A DNA stretch of 64,000 nucleotides from Enterococcus crotali (GTDB taxonomy: Bacteria; Bacillota; Bacilli; Lactobacillales; Enterococcaceae), in NCBI RefSeq assembly GCF_000633635.1, contig NZ_AYPQ01000001.1, forward strand, positions 310,424-374,423, read 5' to 3'. Numbering within the stretch: the stretch's first letter is position 1; each line of letters begins with the position of its first letter. Below the pieces are notes generated by a model that ran no database searches, was not told the DNA's origin, and was given only the letters and a program-made list of their open reading frames with translations. The translations under genes and the position numbers were made by a program. Positions 1 through 8,509 of the stretch are shown here, piece after piece.

Positions 1-236
1 AAATACTCGCGCATTGTTTCGGTCAATATTTCTGTATCGCCATTGTCAACGCCATTCCCACCATCTAAGTATGTTGGAACAAATGTAAAAAAAGGTGCAT
101 GCTCATCTTCAAAAGCAGAGTTTTCGTGGATTTCTTTAAGAGTGATTTGTACATTAAACGTATCAGCAGCATAAGCCGCTAAACGTTTCACGAAGGAACG
201 TGTGTTACCAGAGATTGAAATATATAGAATGTTCAT
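1..236 (-). CDS. nrdI: Class Ib ribonucleotide reductase flavodoxin NrdI (5' part)
   Basis: The gene runs leftward and is cut by the window edge; about 78 N-terminal codons are visible. The start is the ATG whose complement lies at 234-236, behind a strong AGGAGG site (complement at about 243-250). The protein opens MNILYISISGNTRSFVKRL, the FMN-phosphate-binding loop (SGNT) typical of the short NrdI flavodoxins. In class Ib systems NrdI supplies the oxidant that builds the dimanganese-tyrosyl cofactor of NrdF, so nrdE/nrdF are expected further left, outside the window. The family assignment rests on the N-terminal loop and on the later conserved-looking stretch PTYLDGGNGVDNGDTE. Confidence 0.85.
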   Translation of the reverse strand, partial: MNILYISISGNTRSFVKRLAAYAADTFNVQITLKEIHENSAFEDEHAPFFTFVPTYLDGGNGVDNGDTEILTETMREY

Positions 237-285
237 TTAAAAAACCTCCTCGTAAAATAAAAGCACAACAGCGCTAAGCAAGTCC

Positions 286-322
286 ACAAATTTATAAAGT
301 GTTTGCACGTATATAATAGTAC
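286..322 (-). promoter_or_regulatory. Possible pair of NrdR-like operator boxes upstream of nrdI
   Basis: Two AT-rich imperfect palindromes lie at about 286-302 and 305-322, each with CAC/GTG- or CAC/GTA-like ends around a TATA core. They are about 20 bp apart centre to centre, i.e. two helical turns. NrdR boxes come in helically phased pairs upstream of nrd genes, so the position fits. The match to the consensus is only partial. Confidence 0.25.
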
Positions 323-390
323 ACCCTAACCCTAACGATTGAAAAGTAAATTCTTGTATTTTGTGAAGAATATCATTTAGTCTTTATTAT

Positions 391-419
391 TTGTCACTAC
401 TATCCTATTCGCCTATAAT
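391..419 (+). promoter_or_regulatory. Sigma-70-type promoter for the gene at 451
   Basis: TTGTCA at 391-396 and TATAAT at 414-419 are separated by exactly 17 bp. Transcription would start near 426, ahead of the ATG at 451. This excludes any coding start further upstream in the same frame. Confidence 0.7.
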
Positions 420-450
420 ATTCCTATATAAAAAGAAAAGAGGCGCAAAA

Positions 451-912
451 ATGTCTTATAAAGTTGATTTCAAAACGGTTTCAATAATTGGGTTTGAAAC
501 GTCTCCAGTAGCAGAAGCATTAGCTGGATTACGTGCGAATGAAGCTCGTTATTATTGGAATAAATATAAACATGAATTTGTAACTGTGCCAGCTAGTGAT
601 GATCCTGAAACCTTAGCGTGGATTGAAAAGATCTTGGCCGAACGTGATATGCAGTTTCCCTATAAAGCATTAGAAGTTTCAAGTTTTGAAGTAGATGGTA
701 TTAAGATGGCCTATGTTTTTTATGAAAATGGTTTGGCTGTTAATGTGATGTATACTCTTGAAGAAGGTGGGAAACGAGCGGTTGGGTTTAAATTATCTGA
801 TGGGATGGAGATTCCAGCTGAATTTGAAGGGAAATTTAAATTTGCTCGTCAAAAATCAAAACTGGCGGGAACGATTCGCGGCTCCTTTTTTGTGATCAAA
901 GGAGAATATTAG
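451..912 (+). CDS. Conserved hypothetical protein
   Basis: A 153-residue soluble protein beginning MSYKVDFKTVSIIGFET. I do not recognise the family. There is no signal peptide or membrane segment. The reading frame extends upstream to 391, but the promoter at 391-419 and the purine-rich AGAGGCG just before 451 favour the ATG at 451. It stands alone: nrdI is divergent and a strong terminator follows at 979-1022. Its place beside nrdI may be incidental. Confidence 0.7.
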   Translation: MSYKVDFKTVSIIGFETSPVAEALAGLRANEARYYWNKYKHEFVTVPASDDPETLAWIEKILAERDMQFPYKALEVSSFEVDGIKMAYVFYENGLAVNVMYTLEEGGKRAVGFKLSDGMEIPAEFEGKFKFARQKSKLAGTIRGSFFVIKGEY

Positions 913-978
913 TTTTTGATTTTTCCAGTATGATAAGCAGGTATTAGCACAGATTGAATAAAGAAATTTTTGAACGTA

Positions 979-1022
979 AAGCCTAAAGAAAAACTCGGAT
1001 AGTTTTCTTTAGGCTTATTTTT
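979..1022 (+). terminator. Rho-independent terminator
   Basis: A 15-bp perfect stem (979-993 with 1002-1016) with an 8-base loop, followed by ATTTTT. It ends the transcript of the gene at 451-912. Confidence 0.85.
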
Positions 1023-1196
1023 GTAAATAGGTTTTTACATTAAAAATCAGAGAAGTAAAAACAATAGTTACATTTTGTGGAATAAAATGGATATAATTGA
1101 AAGGAAATGAAAAAAGGTGTTGAATGAGAAAACGCTTACTGCTATCATGAAGATATTTAGAGGAGAAAAGGAAGAAAAAATGATGGAGGGAATAAG

Positions 1197-3719
1197 ATGC
1201 GTTCAATAGATAATTTCTTTTTAAACATAAAAGAAACATTGCTACATAAATCTGAAATGACGACACAAGAGGTTGAACAATTAACTGGAATGAAAAGGAG
1301 TATAGTAAGTCTTTATCTGAATCAGCTAGTTTCTGATCATTTACTTAACAAAACAAATACAAGACCGGTGAAATTTTATTTACCGCATTCGTCTGAATCT
1401 GCTTTTATTGATTTTATTGGTTTTGATGGGAGCATAAAAAAACAAATCGATCAATGTAAATCATCAGTTACTTATCCGCCGAATGGGTTACCAGTCTTAC
1501 TTCACGGAAGCAGTGGTGTAGGAAAAAGCTATTTAGCCAAGTTGATCCATCGCTATGCACAAGAAAAAAAAGAAATTTCGGCAGATGCACCTTTTGTTGT
1601 TCTTAATTGTGCTGATTATGCGAATAATAAAGAGTTACTTTCATCCTTACTTTTTGGTTATGTTAAAGGGGCCTTTTCTGGTGCACAGAGTGATAAAGAA
1701 GGGTTGATTCATGAAGCTGAAGGTGGTTACTTGTTTCTAGATGAAGTGCACAATCTTTCTGCAGAAAATCAAGAAAAGCTGTTTTTACTCATTGATGAAA
1801 AGAAATATCGTCCTTTAGGTGTAAACGGGCAATGGAAACAGTCTACTGTACGCTTAATCATGGCAACGACGGAGGATCCAGAATCTTCACTATTAGTGAC
1901 ATTTAAAAGAAGAATTCCCTTTGAAGTTTTTTTACCTGATTTTAAAGATCGAACATTCGCTGAGAAAGAAAACTTGGTTTTTAGTTTTTTTAAACAAGAA
2001 AGCATCCATTTGGATTGCTCTTTGAGTGTTGGAGAAAGTTACATTTCAACGTTGATTGAAGCCGATTTCAAAGGGAATATTGGGGAAATAAGAAATAAAA
2101 TTCGAGCAGATTGTGCTGAAGCCTACAATAAAGGACAAGCCAAAGGAATTCTTGAAATTGGTTTCCCACCGGTTATTTCACTAGATAAGGAATCTGCAGC
2201 AGGAACATTTAGTCACCAGGATAAAGCTAGTTCTTTAGAAGCATTTGCTTTTATAGAGTATACAGAAGCGGCGAACGTAGCGGAAATGTTGGTGAATGAT
2301 CTTCATCTAAAATGGGTGATGGACAATTATAGCTTGGATTTTTTACTAGTTGTTAATGATGTAGAGCGTTTTTTTAGGAAGCAGCCCGAAATAGCAGATT
2401 ACCTGAATCGCTATGGTATCAAAATCGATGATCAATTGGTGACGAAGCTTATTCTATTTTCCCTACTTATTCATTATGATCCTTTTATTGAACGGGTTAA
2501 GATCAAGGATATCGTTGAGGCACAGTACAATTTCCATAAATATTTTAGGTTAGCAAAAGGTCTGCTTACGTTGCTTTTTTTGAGTGACGGGCTCATTCAT
2601 GAGAATGAAATAGCGCTATTAGCGGCTTACTTATTAAACGTTTTGCCAATAAAATCAAAGATCAATGCTTTAGTGATCATGCATGGAAAAAAGAATGCCT
2701 TCTCATTAGCACGCGCTGCGAATCAATTGGTTGGAGATTTTGTTTTTGAAAGTTTTGATATGCCGATCGATATGTCAATCAAAGAAATAATCAATGAAGT
2801 GAACGTCTTTATTAAACAATACAACACGACAGATGGTTTAGTATTACTCGTGGATATGGGATCACTTGAACAGATGTACAAAAAAATTCAGGGAAATGTT
2901 ACAGGAGATTTGTTGATTATGAATAACGTATCAACGGCTCTGGCACTGGATGTTGGATTAAGGCTTTCCCAAAACCAAAGAATTGGGCAACTCGAACAAC
3001 TATTATTAGATGATTTCGGGGTCTCAAAACAATATTATGCAGGTGTATCACAGCAAACTAATTTATTGATATCTTGTATTTCTGGAGAAGGAATCGCACT
3101 AAAAATTCGTGATATTATTGATAAGTATACTCGTAGTGAGGAAATTGAGTTATTATCAATGGACTTTACCAAATTAAATGAACTTTTAAAAAAAGATCAA
3201 AAAGTAATGTTTAAAGACACAATTGCGATTCTTTCAACCTCGAATATTGATGATTCGATTGTCCCAGTTATTAATATCGAAAGTATTATAAATGGTGCGG
3301 ACAATTTAAGCATCCTTGCTCCATTTTTCAAAACGACAGAAAGCATCAAAAAATGCACCAACGAAATCATCAAGCTGTTTACATTGGAAGGGGCTACTGA
3401 TCGTTTAAGTTTTTTGAATCCAACGATGGTTATTAATGAAGTTGAAGAAGTAATTGAAAGTTATGAAAGCTTTTATAAAATTGAAATCAACAATTTTATG
3501 CGGATTAATTTATTTTTACATTTATCAACAATGATCGAACGAATTCTGACAGGGGATGGCATTGATTCGTCAGATGTGCCAGTAGAAAATATGTCAGAGT
3601 ATCATGCTTTTAAAGAAATCTCTCTCCATTTTTTTAGCAAAATTGAAAATAAATATAAATTAACTTTACCAGATGGTGAAATTAAAATGATTTATTTGAT
3701 TTTGAGAGAACAAATTTAG
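1197..3719 (+). CDS. LevR/MtlR-type sigma-54-dependent activator with PTS-regulatory domains
   Basis: 840 residues, starting at the ATG behind GGAGGG. Order of domains: a helix-turn-helix at about residues 10-50; a sigma-54 AAA+ domain with Walker A GSSGVGKS (104-111), the sigma-54 contact loop as GAFSGA (158-163; usual form GAFTGA) and Walker B LFLDEVH (179-185); then PRD / EIIA-mannose-like / PRD regions, with a probable phospho-His in VIMHGKK. Proteins of this family (LevR, ManR, MptR) activate mannose-class PTS operons and are tuned by PTS phosphorylation. The operon immediately downstream has a textbook sigma-54 promoter (3821-3836), so it is the evident target. The gene is intact and followed by its own terminator. 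Confidence 0.92.
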   Translation: MRSIDNFFLNIKETLLHKSEMTTQEVEQLTGMKRSIVSLYLNQLVSDHLLNKTNTRPVKFYLPHSSESAFIDFIGFDGSIKKQIDQCKSSVTYPPNGLPVLLHGSSGVGKSYLAKLIHRYAQEKKEISADAPFVVLNCADYANNKELLSSLLFGYVKGAFSGAQSDKEGLIHEAEGGYLFLDEVHNLSAENQEKLFLLIDEKKYRPLGVNGQWKQSTVRLIMATTEDPESSLLVTFKRRIPFEVFLPDFKDRTFAEKENLVFSFFKQESIHLDCSLSVGESYISTLIEADFKGNIGEIRNKIRADCAEAYNKGQAKGILEIGFPPVISLDKESAAGTFSHQDKASSLEAFAFIEYTEAANVAEMLVNDLHLKWVMDNYSLDFLLVVNDVERFFRKQPEIADYLNRYGIKIDDQLVTKLILFSLLIHYDPFIERVKIKDIVEAQYNFHKYFRLAKGLLTLLFLSDGLIHENEIALLAAYLLNVLPIKSKINALVIMHGKKNAFSLARAANQLVGDFVFESFDMPIDMSIKEIINEVNVFIKQYNTTDGLVLLVDMGSLEQMYKKIQGNVTGDLLIMNNVSTALALDVGLRLSQNQRIGQLEQLLLDDFGVSKQYYAGVSQQTNLLISCISGEGIALKIRDIIDKYTRSEEIELLSMDFTKLNELLKKDQKVMFKDTIAILSTSNIDDSIVPVINIESIINGADNLSILAPFFKTTESIKKCTNEIIKLFTLEGATDRLSFLNPTMVINEVEEVIESYESFYKIEINNFMRINLFLHLSTMIERILTGDGIDSSDVPVENMSEYHAFKEISLHFFSKIENKYKLTLPDGEIKMIYLILREQI

Positions 3720-3729
3720 TTGTGTTAAG

Positions 3730-3772
3730 AAAAAAGCTAGTGTTAAAGAATTTTTTAACACTAGCTTTTTTC
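3730..3772 (+). terminator. Terminator of the activator gene
   Basis: An 18-bp-class AT-rich stem, with AAAAAGCTAGTGTTAAA pairing with its complement ending in GCTTTTTTC. It separates the activator gene from the PTS operon. Confidence 0.85.
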
Positions 3773-3798
3773 TGAAATCCTTTGATTAAAGGATTTCA
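3773..3798. promoter_or_regulatory. Perfect palindrome, candidate activator-binding site
   Basis: Two 11-bp perfect inverted arms (3773-3783 and 3788-3798) around GATT. It lies between the activator terminator and the sigma-54 promoter, its centre about 36 bp upstream of the -24 element. LevR-type activators bind upstream activating sequences of dyad form, so this is the natural candidate, though it sits nearer the promoter than many such sites. Confidence 0.55.
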
Positions 3799-3820
3799 AG
3801 CTAATTGCTCTTTGATTTTT

Positions 3821-3836
3821 TTGGCATACAACTTGC
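3821..3836 (+). promoter_or_regulatory. Sigma-54 (-24/-12) promoter of the PTS operon
   Basis: TTGGCATACAACTTGCT-type sequence beginning at 3821: the GG of the -24 element and the GC of the -12 element have canonical spacing, with a near-perfect match to TTGGCAC-N5-TTGCT. A LevR-type activator is encoded just upstream. Confidence 0.92.
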
Positions 3837-3874
3837 TTTATATAAAAATGAACGAAAAAGGAGGAGAAATAATA

Positions 3875-4801
3875 ATGAACTATGCAACTAGATTAAATTC
3901 GTTTTTTCCAAGCTGTAACAATGAGTTAGAAAATGTTTTTGAAGCATTGAAAGGAATCGGCATCACCCATGTTGATTTGAACTATCCTGAGCATGTTAGA
4001 AATTATTCGCCAGAGGATATGAGCGTGTTGCTGAAGAAATATGATTTATCCGCGAATGGTGTTGCTTTAAGATTTAGAGATGAATTCAAGAATGGTGAAT
4101 TGGGCAATGCAGATCAAGCGATATCAGATAAGGCGTTAAAATTATGTTTTGAGGCGGTTGATTATTGTAAAGCGATTGGAGGAAAGGTTGTAACAATTTG
4201 GCTTGGATTTGATGGATTCGATTATTCCTTCCAAATTGATTATGTCAAAGTCTGGAATCAAATCAGAGAGTGTTTTATAAAAATTGCAGATCACGATCCA
4301 GAGATAAAAATCAGTGTGGAATATAAACCATTTCAACCTCGTGCTTACGCGTTTGTTGATAGCTTTGGTACGACACTTTCAATGATCAAAGAAGTAAATC
4401 GTGAGAACTTTGGGGCAACACTAGATTACTGTCATATGTTGATGAAACATGAAAATCCAGCATTTGGTGCTAGTATTTTAGGCAGTCAAGGGAAGCTCTA
4501 TGGGATGCATTTAAATGATGGGTATGGCTTGAATGATGATGGGTTGATGGTTGGTACGAGTAGTCTAATGAAGACTTTAGAGTTACTTTACTATATGAAG
4601 CTGTATGAGTTTGATTCTGCGATTTATTTTGATACCTTCCCAGTTATTGAAGATGCGTCTGAAGAGTGTCGTTTTAATTTAGAACTAACTGAAAAATTGT
4701 TTTCATTAATTGAAGAAATTGGTATGGAAAAAATTGGTGAAATTATTGCTTCAAATGATGGCGTTGCGGCGAATCGTCTGTTATTAGCTATTTTAAAGTA
4801 A
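3875..4801 (+). CDS. Sugar phosphate isomerase/epimerase-like TIM-barrel protein
   Basis: 308 residues from the ATG at 3875, which has GGAGGAG at ideal distance. Longer upstream starts would overlap the sigma-54 promoter. The pattern fits the xylose-isomerase-like TIM barrel (AP endonuclease family 2 fold): a metal-ligand-like SVEYKP strand, then GATLDYCHM, then YGMHLNDGYG, then FDTFP near the end. Members isomerise or epimerise ketoses or sugar phosphates. As first gene of a mannose-class PTS operon it probably converts the imported sugar phosphate or a derivative; the substrate cannot be read from the sequence. Confidence 0.75.
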   Translation: MNYATRLNSFFPSCNNELENVFEALKGIGITHVDLNYPEHVRNYSPEDMSVLLKKYDLSANGVALRFRDEFKNGELGNADQAISDKALKLCFEAVDYCKAIGGKVVTIWLGFDGFDYSFQIDYVKVWNQIRECFIKIADHDPEIKISVEYKPFQPRAYAFVDSFGTTLSMIKEVNRENFGATLDYCHMLMKHENPAFGASILGSQGKLYGMHLNDGYGLNDDGLMVGTSSLMKTLELLYYMKLYEFDSAIYFDTFPVIEDASEECRFNLELTEKLFSLIEEIGMEKIGEIIASNDGVAANRLLLAILK

Positions 4802-4838
4802 TAAAAATTAGAAGAACAGAGAAAAAGGAGGAGCAAAA

Positions 4839-5939
4839 ATGGTAGATAAAAAGGACATACCAGAAAAATTTGCACAGCCCTATACAATAGAAGGTGTTTC
4901 ATTAGAACGTGTTGATGATTGTGTGCATATTCATTTTTCCAATCCCAAACGAGAATTGATCGAAATCTTTTATAGTAATCATCCAGTTGAACGGGCAACA
5001 TTCAAACTGTTGATTGAAGGGAAAACTGAAGCGTTTGACACGCTATTACCCCGAAGCCAAGGACCTTATTACTTTTTTGCAATAATTAAGGGACAGCATA
5101 CACCAATATTTGGAGAACGAATCTTACCACTTACGGGCACGATCAATTTACGAGATCTTGGTGGCTATACGATAGATCAAGGACAGCGTGTTAAATGGGG
5201 GCAATTGTACCGTTCCGACCACTTAACTAAGTTGACTGAAGAAGATATCATTATTTTAGAACGAATCGGTATCAAAACAGTTATCGACTTGAGATCTGAT
5301 CATGAAAAAACGGTGTATCCCAATCAAAAGATTCCTACTGTTGAGTACCTTTTGAATTGCAACCCAGAATCACACTTTGCTGAATTAGCTGGTAATGCGA
5401 TTAACTTGGAGGCTGAAAATAAAAAGTTGATTGACGATATTGAAAATGGGGACGTTGATGCTTCTGTTGTGAATGGTTCAGGTCTTGTTTCAATTAGAAG
5501 CTACGAAAGTTTTGTAGAGGATCAAAAAAGTCAGAAAGCTTTTGGCGAGATGGTAAAATGGCTAGCTGATCCAAAAAGTATTGCAAGCATCCATCATTGC
5601 CGTGGTGGGAAAGATCGGACTGGTTTTGGTTCGATGCTTATCTTAGCTCTTTTAGGAGTGAACGAGGAGCAAATCATGAAGGATTACTTGATAACTAAAA
5701 CTGTAAGGGAAGAGCGGAACTTGATTAAGTTGAGACAATATCAAATGTTAACGGATAATCAGGATTACTTAGATTATTTAATGGCATTGATCGATACTCG
5801 CAAAGATTATTTAACCGCAGCTATGACTAAAATCAAGGAAGAATATGGCGGCATAGTCAATTATGCTACCAATTATTTAGGCGTATCACTAGTAGAAATC
5901 GCTCAAATGAAGAAATTATATTTGGAACCGATTGATTAG
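4839..5939 (+). CDS. Tyrosine-protein phosphatase-like protein (Y_phosphatase3 type)
   Basis: 366 residues, ATG behind AAGGAGGAG. The phosphatase loop HCRGGKDRTG contains the catalytic Cys at residue 254 and the conserved Arg; upstream, NLRDLGGY and LYRSDHLTKLT are the typical entry motifs of this family (e.g. LipA/Lmo-type and MptpB-like phosphatases). The first 100 or so residues form an extra N-terminal region. It has no signal peptide and is cytoplasmic. It is the second gene of the sigma-54 PTS operon. The family acts on phosphotyrosine, phosphoinositides or small phosphoesters; in this context a sugar-phosphate-related substrate is possible but is inference. Confidence 0.8.
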   Translation: MVDKKDIPEKFAQPYTIEGVSLERVDDCVHIHFSNPKRELIEIFYSNHPVERATFKLLIEGKTEAFDTLLPRSQGPYYFFAIIKGQHTPIFGERILPLTGTINLRDLGGYTIDQGQRVKWGQLYRSDHLTKLTEEDIIILERIGIKTVIDLRSDHEKTVYPNQKIPTVEYLLNCNPESHFAELAGNAINLEAENKKLIDDIENGDVDASVVNGSGLVSIRSYESFVEDQKSQKAFGEMVKWLADPKSIASIHHCRGGKDRTGFGSMLILALLGVNEEQIMKDYLITKTVREERNLIKLRQYQMLTDNQDYLDYLMALIDTRKDYLTAAMTKIKEEYGGIVNYATNYLGVSLVEIAQMKKLYLEPID

Positions 5940-5953
5940 AAAGGAGTTTTTTT

Positions 5954-6391
5954 ATGGAGAAAAATGCGGTATTACTTGCCAGTCATGGTCAGTTTGCACA
6001 ATATGCACTTGAAAGTGCCCAAATGATTATGGGACCACAGGAGAATTGCGATTTTTTAACAATTTCGGTTGATGATACGCTAGATTATTCAAAAAAACAG
6101 ATCAAAGATAAAGTTAGAAAATTAAATACAGAAAAAGGGTTGCTGATTATTGTTGATGTATTTGGAGGAACGCCTTCCAATATTTCCAGTGAAGTATTAT
6201 TACAGAGTGAAAATGTACTTGTTGTAACAGGCTTAAATTTACCATTACTGCTAAATACTTTTTTGAATCAAAACAAAGCTCTTGAAGAGATTGAAGAGAT
6301 ATTAGCTGCTTCATACCATGAAGGCTATATAAATATTAAAGAAATGATGAAACAAAAGGAGGACGAATACGATGTCAGTGAAGGTTTGTAG
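5954..6391 (+). CDS. PTS system mannose/fructose/sorbose family EIIA component
   Basis: 145 residues, ATG behind AAAGGAG. ASHGQFA places the phospho-accepting His at residue 11, and VDVFGGTPSN is the conserved second motif of EIIA-Man domains. It receives phosphate from HPr and passes it to EIIB. The 3' end overlaps the EIIB start by 20 bases, indicating translational coupling. Confidence 0.92.
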   Translation: MEKNAVLLASHGQFAQYALESAQMIMGPQENCDFLTISVDDTLDYSKKQIKDKVRKLNTEKGLLIIVDVFGGTPSNISSEVLLQSENVLVVTGLNLPLLLNTFLNQNKALEEIEEILAASYHEGYINIKEMMKQKEDEYDVSEGL

Positions 6392-6841
6392 AATTGATGA
6401 CCGCTTGATTCATGGTCAAGTTGTAACGAGTTGGTTAAATACATTTAAAGTTGAACAGATTGTAATCGTTAGTAATGAAACAGCAGGAAATGATACACAA
6501 CGATCTATTTTAAAAATGAGTACGCCGCCAAATGTGATCACTCATATTTTTACAACAGATCAATTTTAACAATTGCCAAAAAGGGACCAATCAAAAAATC
6601 CACATTATTATTATCAGATTCTGTTTTTGATATTGAAACAATCATTGACGGCGGCTTTGAAATCAATGATTTAAATGTAGGTGGTTTGAGGTTGAATGAA
6701 CAGCGTGAACGTGTTTCTAAGCAAGTGTCTGTTACGAAAGAAGAAAGAGAGTGCTTTAAACGTCTGATTGATAAAGGCGTCAATGTCGAAATTCGGATGG
6801 TTCCATCGGATACTTCATTAAATATGAAGGGGGAGATTTAA
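6372..6841 (+). pseudogene. PTS mannose-family EIIB component, frameshifted
   Basis: The N terminus MSVKVCRIDDRLIHGQVVTSW carries the active-site His14 in the RLIHGQV motif of EIIB-Man domains. The frame stops at 6569, but the homologous sequence continues in another frame (LTIAKKGPIKKSTLLLSD... to NMKGEI) up to the TAA at 6839-6841. Restoring one T in the T run 6564-6567 gives a 156-residue protein of normal family length. All other PTS components here are intact, so a sequencing deletion is more likely than true loss. If real, the break would inactivate the whole permease. Confidence 0.85.
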
Positions 6842-6842
6842 G

Positions 6843-7619
6843 ATGCAAATTTTTCTGGTAAGTGTTTGGGCTTTTATTTGCAGTGTAGACGATTCATCGA
6901 CTCAAATGATTCGTCGCCCTTTAATGATTTGCACCGTTGTTGGTTTGATTATGGGGGATCTTTCTCAAGGCTTGTTGATCGGTGCAACGTTAGAAGTGAT
7001 GTGGATGGGAATCGGAAATGTTGGCGCGTATACAGCACCCGATGTTGTGAGTGGCTCAGTAATTAGTTGTGCACTTAGCATTGCTAGTGGTGGAGGCGTT
7101 GCTACAGCTGTTACGCTAGCTGTGCCAACGTCAATCTTGGCGCAACAATTGATTATCGTTGTTTCAACAGTGATGGTCGCACTAAATCCATACGCAGCGA
7201 AATTAGCAGATCAAGGAGATGTGAAAGGAACCAACAAATTAATTATCTTACCAACGTTAGCAATTGGGTTAGTTAGAGCAGTACCAACGTTTTTAGCCAT
7301 GCAATTTGGCAGTGGGATCATTGAGAAAGTTGTTGCAATGTTACCAGAAGTTGTTATGACAGGTCTTGGAACTGCTGGGAAGATCATACCCGCTGTCGGA
7401 ATTGCAGTGTTAATGAATGTCATGATCAAAGATGGCAAAATGTGGATTTTTCTTTTATTAGGTTGGGTATTGACCTCGTATTTAAAGTTAGACGTTTTGC
7501 CAGTAACTATAATTTCTCTGGCTTTTGCTTTTCTGTTTGATTTAGCTTCTAGTCAAGGTCAAGTAGTGACTCAACATTCTATTTCTGCTGAAGATGATAT
7601 TGAGGGGATTGAATTATAA
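6843..7619 (+). CDS. PTS mannose/sorbose family EIIC component
   Basis: 258 residues, highly hydrophobic, with many membrane segments and the EIIC-Man pattern GDLSQGLLIGATLEVMWMGIGNVGAYTAPD near residues 40-65. It forms the sugar channel together with EIID. It begins one base after the EIIB stop and its TAA overlaps the ATG of EIID by one base. Confidence 0.92.
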   Translation: MQIFLVSVWAFICSVDDSSTQMIRRPLMICTVVGLIMGDLSQGLLIGATLEVMWMGIGNVGAYTAPDVVSGSVISCALSIASGGGVATAVTLAVPTSILAQQLIIVVSTVMVALNPYAAKLADQGDVKGTNKLIILPTLAIGLVRAVPTFLAMQFGSGIIEKVVAMLPEVVMTGLGTAGKIIPAVGIAVLMNVMIKDGKMWIFLLLGWVLTSYLKLDVLPVTIISLAFAFLFDLASSQGQVVTQHSISAEDDIEGIEL

Positions 7620-8419
7620 TGGCTAAAATTACAAATAAAGATTTAAATCAAATGATTCTAAGAAATAATGCAGCTCGACTAACATTTAACTACGAGTCAT
7701 TACAGACGATCGGGATCATGCGAGCGATAGCACCCGCTTTAGGAAAAATTTATGAAGGCGATCCAGAAGGGCTTAAACGTGCGATGCATCGACATTTGAT
7801 TTTCTGTAATTCCCACGCGTTCGGAAATGCTTTTATATTGGGAATATCAACAGCTATGGAAGAGACAACGACAGAAGATGAAAAAGAATCGATCACAGCT
7901 CTAAAAACTGGATTGATGGGTCCTTTAGCTGCTCTTGGGGATAGTTTAGTCAAGTTTGTCTTTGTACCTATTTTCGGAAGTATTGGTGCCGCTTTAGCAT
8001 TTAATGGCAATATTTTAGGCCCCATTTTAATGTTTGTCTTATATAATATTATTAACTGGGGCGGTCGGATTTATGGTGTGAAAATAGGCTATTTTAAGGG
8101 ATTAGATTTTATTGAGAAGAATAATGAAACCAATATTTTAGCGCGAATCACGAGTATGGCAAATGTGGTTGGACTGATGGTGATTGGTTCATTGATCGCC
8201 ACAACGGTTAAAGTAAGTAGTCCTTTAGAAATTGTCGCTGGCGAAAACACGATTGTCTTACAAGAAATGATTGACAGCGTTATGCCCAACCTATTGGCCT
8301 TTTTATTGACTGTCTTTGTTTATAGATGGCTTAAAAAGACTGAAGGGAAACATACCGCTGCAACGATAATTTTTCTATTGGTTGCCACCGTGATTGCCAC
8401 TTATTTTGGGATTTTATAA
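7619..8419 (+). CDS. PTS mannose/sorbose family EIID component
   Basis: 266 residues. The family hallmarks are NYESLQTIGIMRAIAPAL near the N terminus, then GISTAMEE and TGLMGPLAALGDSL, with a hydrophobic C-terminal half. EIID is found only in mannose-class permeases and pairs with EIIC. It is the last gene of the operon; start and EIIC stop overlap as TAATG. Confidence 0.92.
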   Translation: MAKITNKDLNQMILRNNAARLTFNYESLQTIGIMRAIAPALGKIYEGDPEGLKRAMHRHLIFCNSHAFGNAFILGISTAMEETTTEDEKESITALKTGLMGPLAALGDSLVKFVFVPIFGSIGAALAFNGNILGPILMFVLYNIINWGGRIYGVKIGYFKGLDFIEKNNETNILARITSMANVVGLMVIGSLIATTVKVSSPLEIVAGENTIVLQEMIDSVMPNLLAFLLTVFVYRWLKKTEGKHTAATIIFLLVATVIATYFGIL

Positions 8420-8449
8420 GATTAGCTAGCAACATGTTTCTACAACGAA

Positions 8450-8494
8450 AAGTGCTTCGAACTATTTTATCTGAATAGTTCGAAGCATTTTTTA
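8450..8494. terminator. Bidirectional terminator between EIID and the M50-like gene
   Basis: A 14-bp stem (8453-8466 with 8474-8487) followed by a T run, with A residues on the other flank. It serves the PTS operon and, on the other strand, the convergent gene at 8510-9601. Confidence 0.85.
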
Positions 8495-8509
8495 TTGTAA
8501 TACATAGGT

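Noticed and set aside
324-337. Telomere-like CCCTAACCCTAAC string, echoed at 10750-10762
   Set aside because: Only two units at each site, in ordinary intergenic DNA; no array and no shared context.
3782-3874. Upstream extension of the TIM-barrel gene
   Set aside because: The extension contains the sigma-54 promoter and half of the palindrome; the ATG at 3875 has a proper SD.
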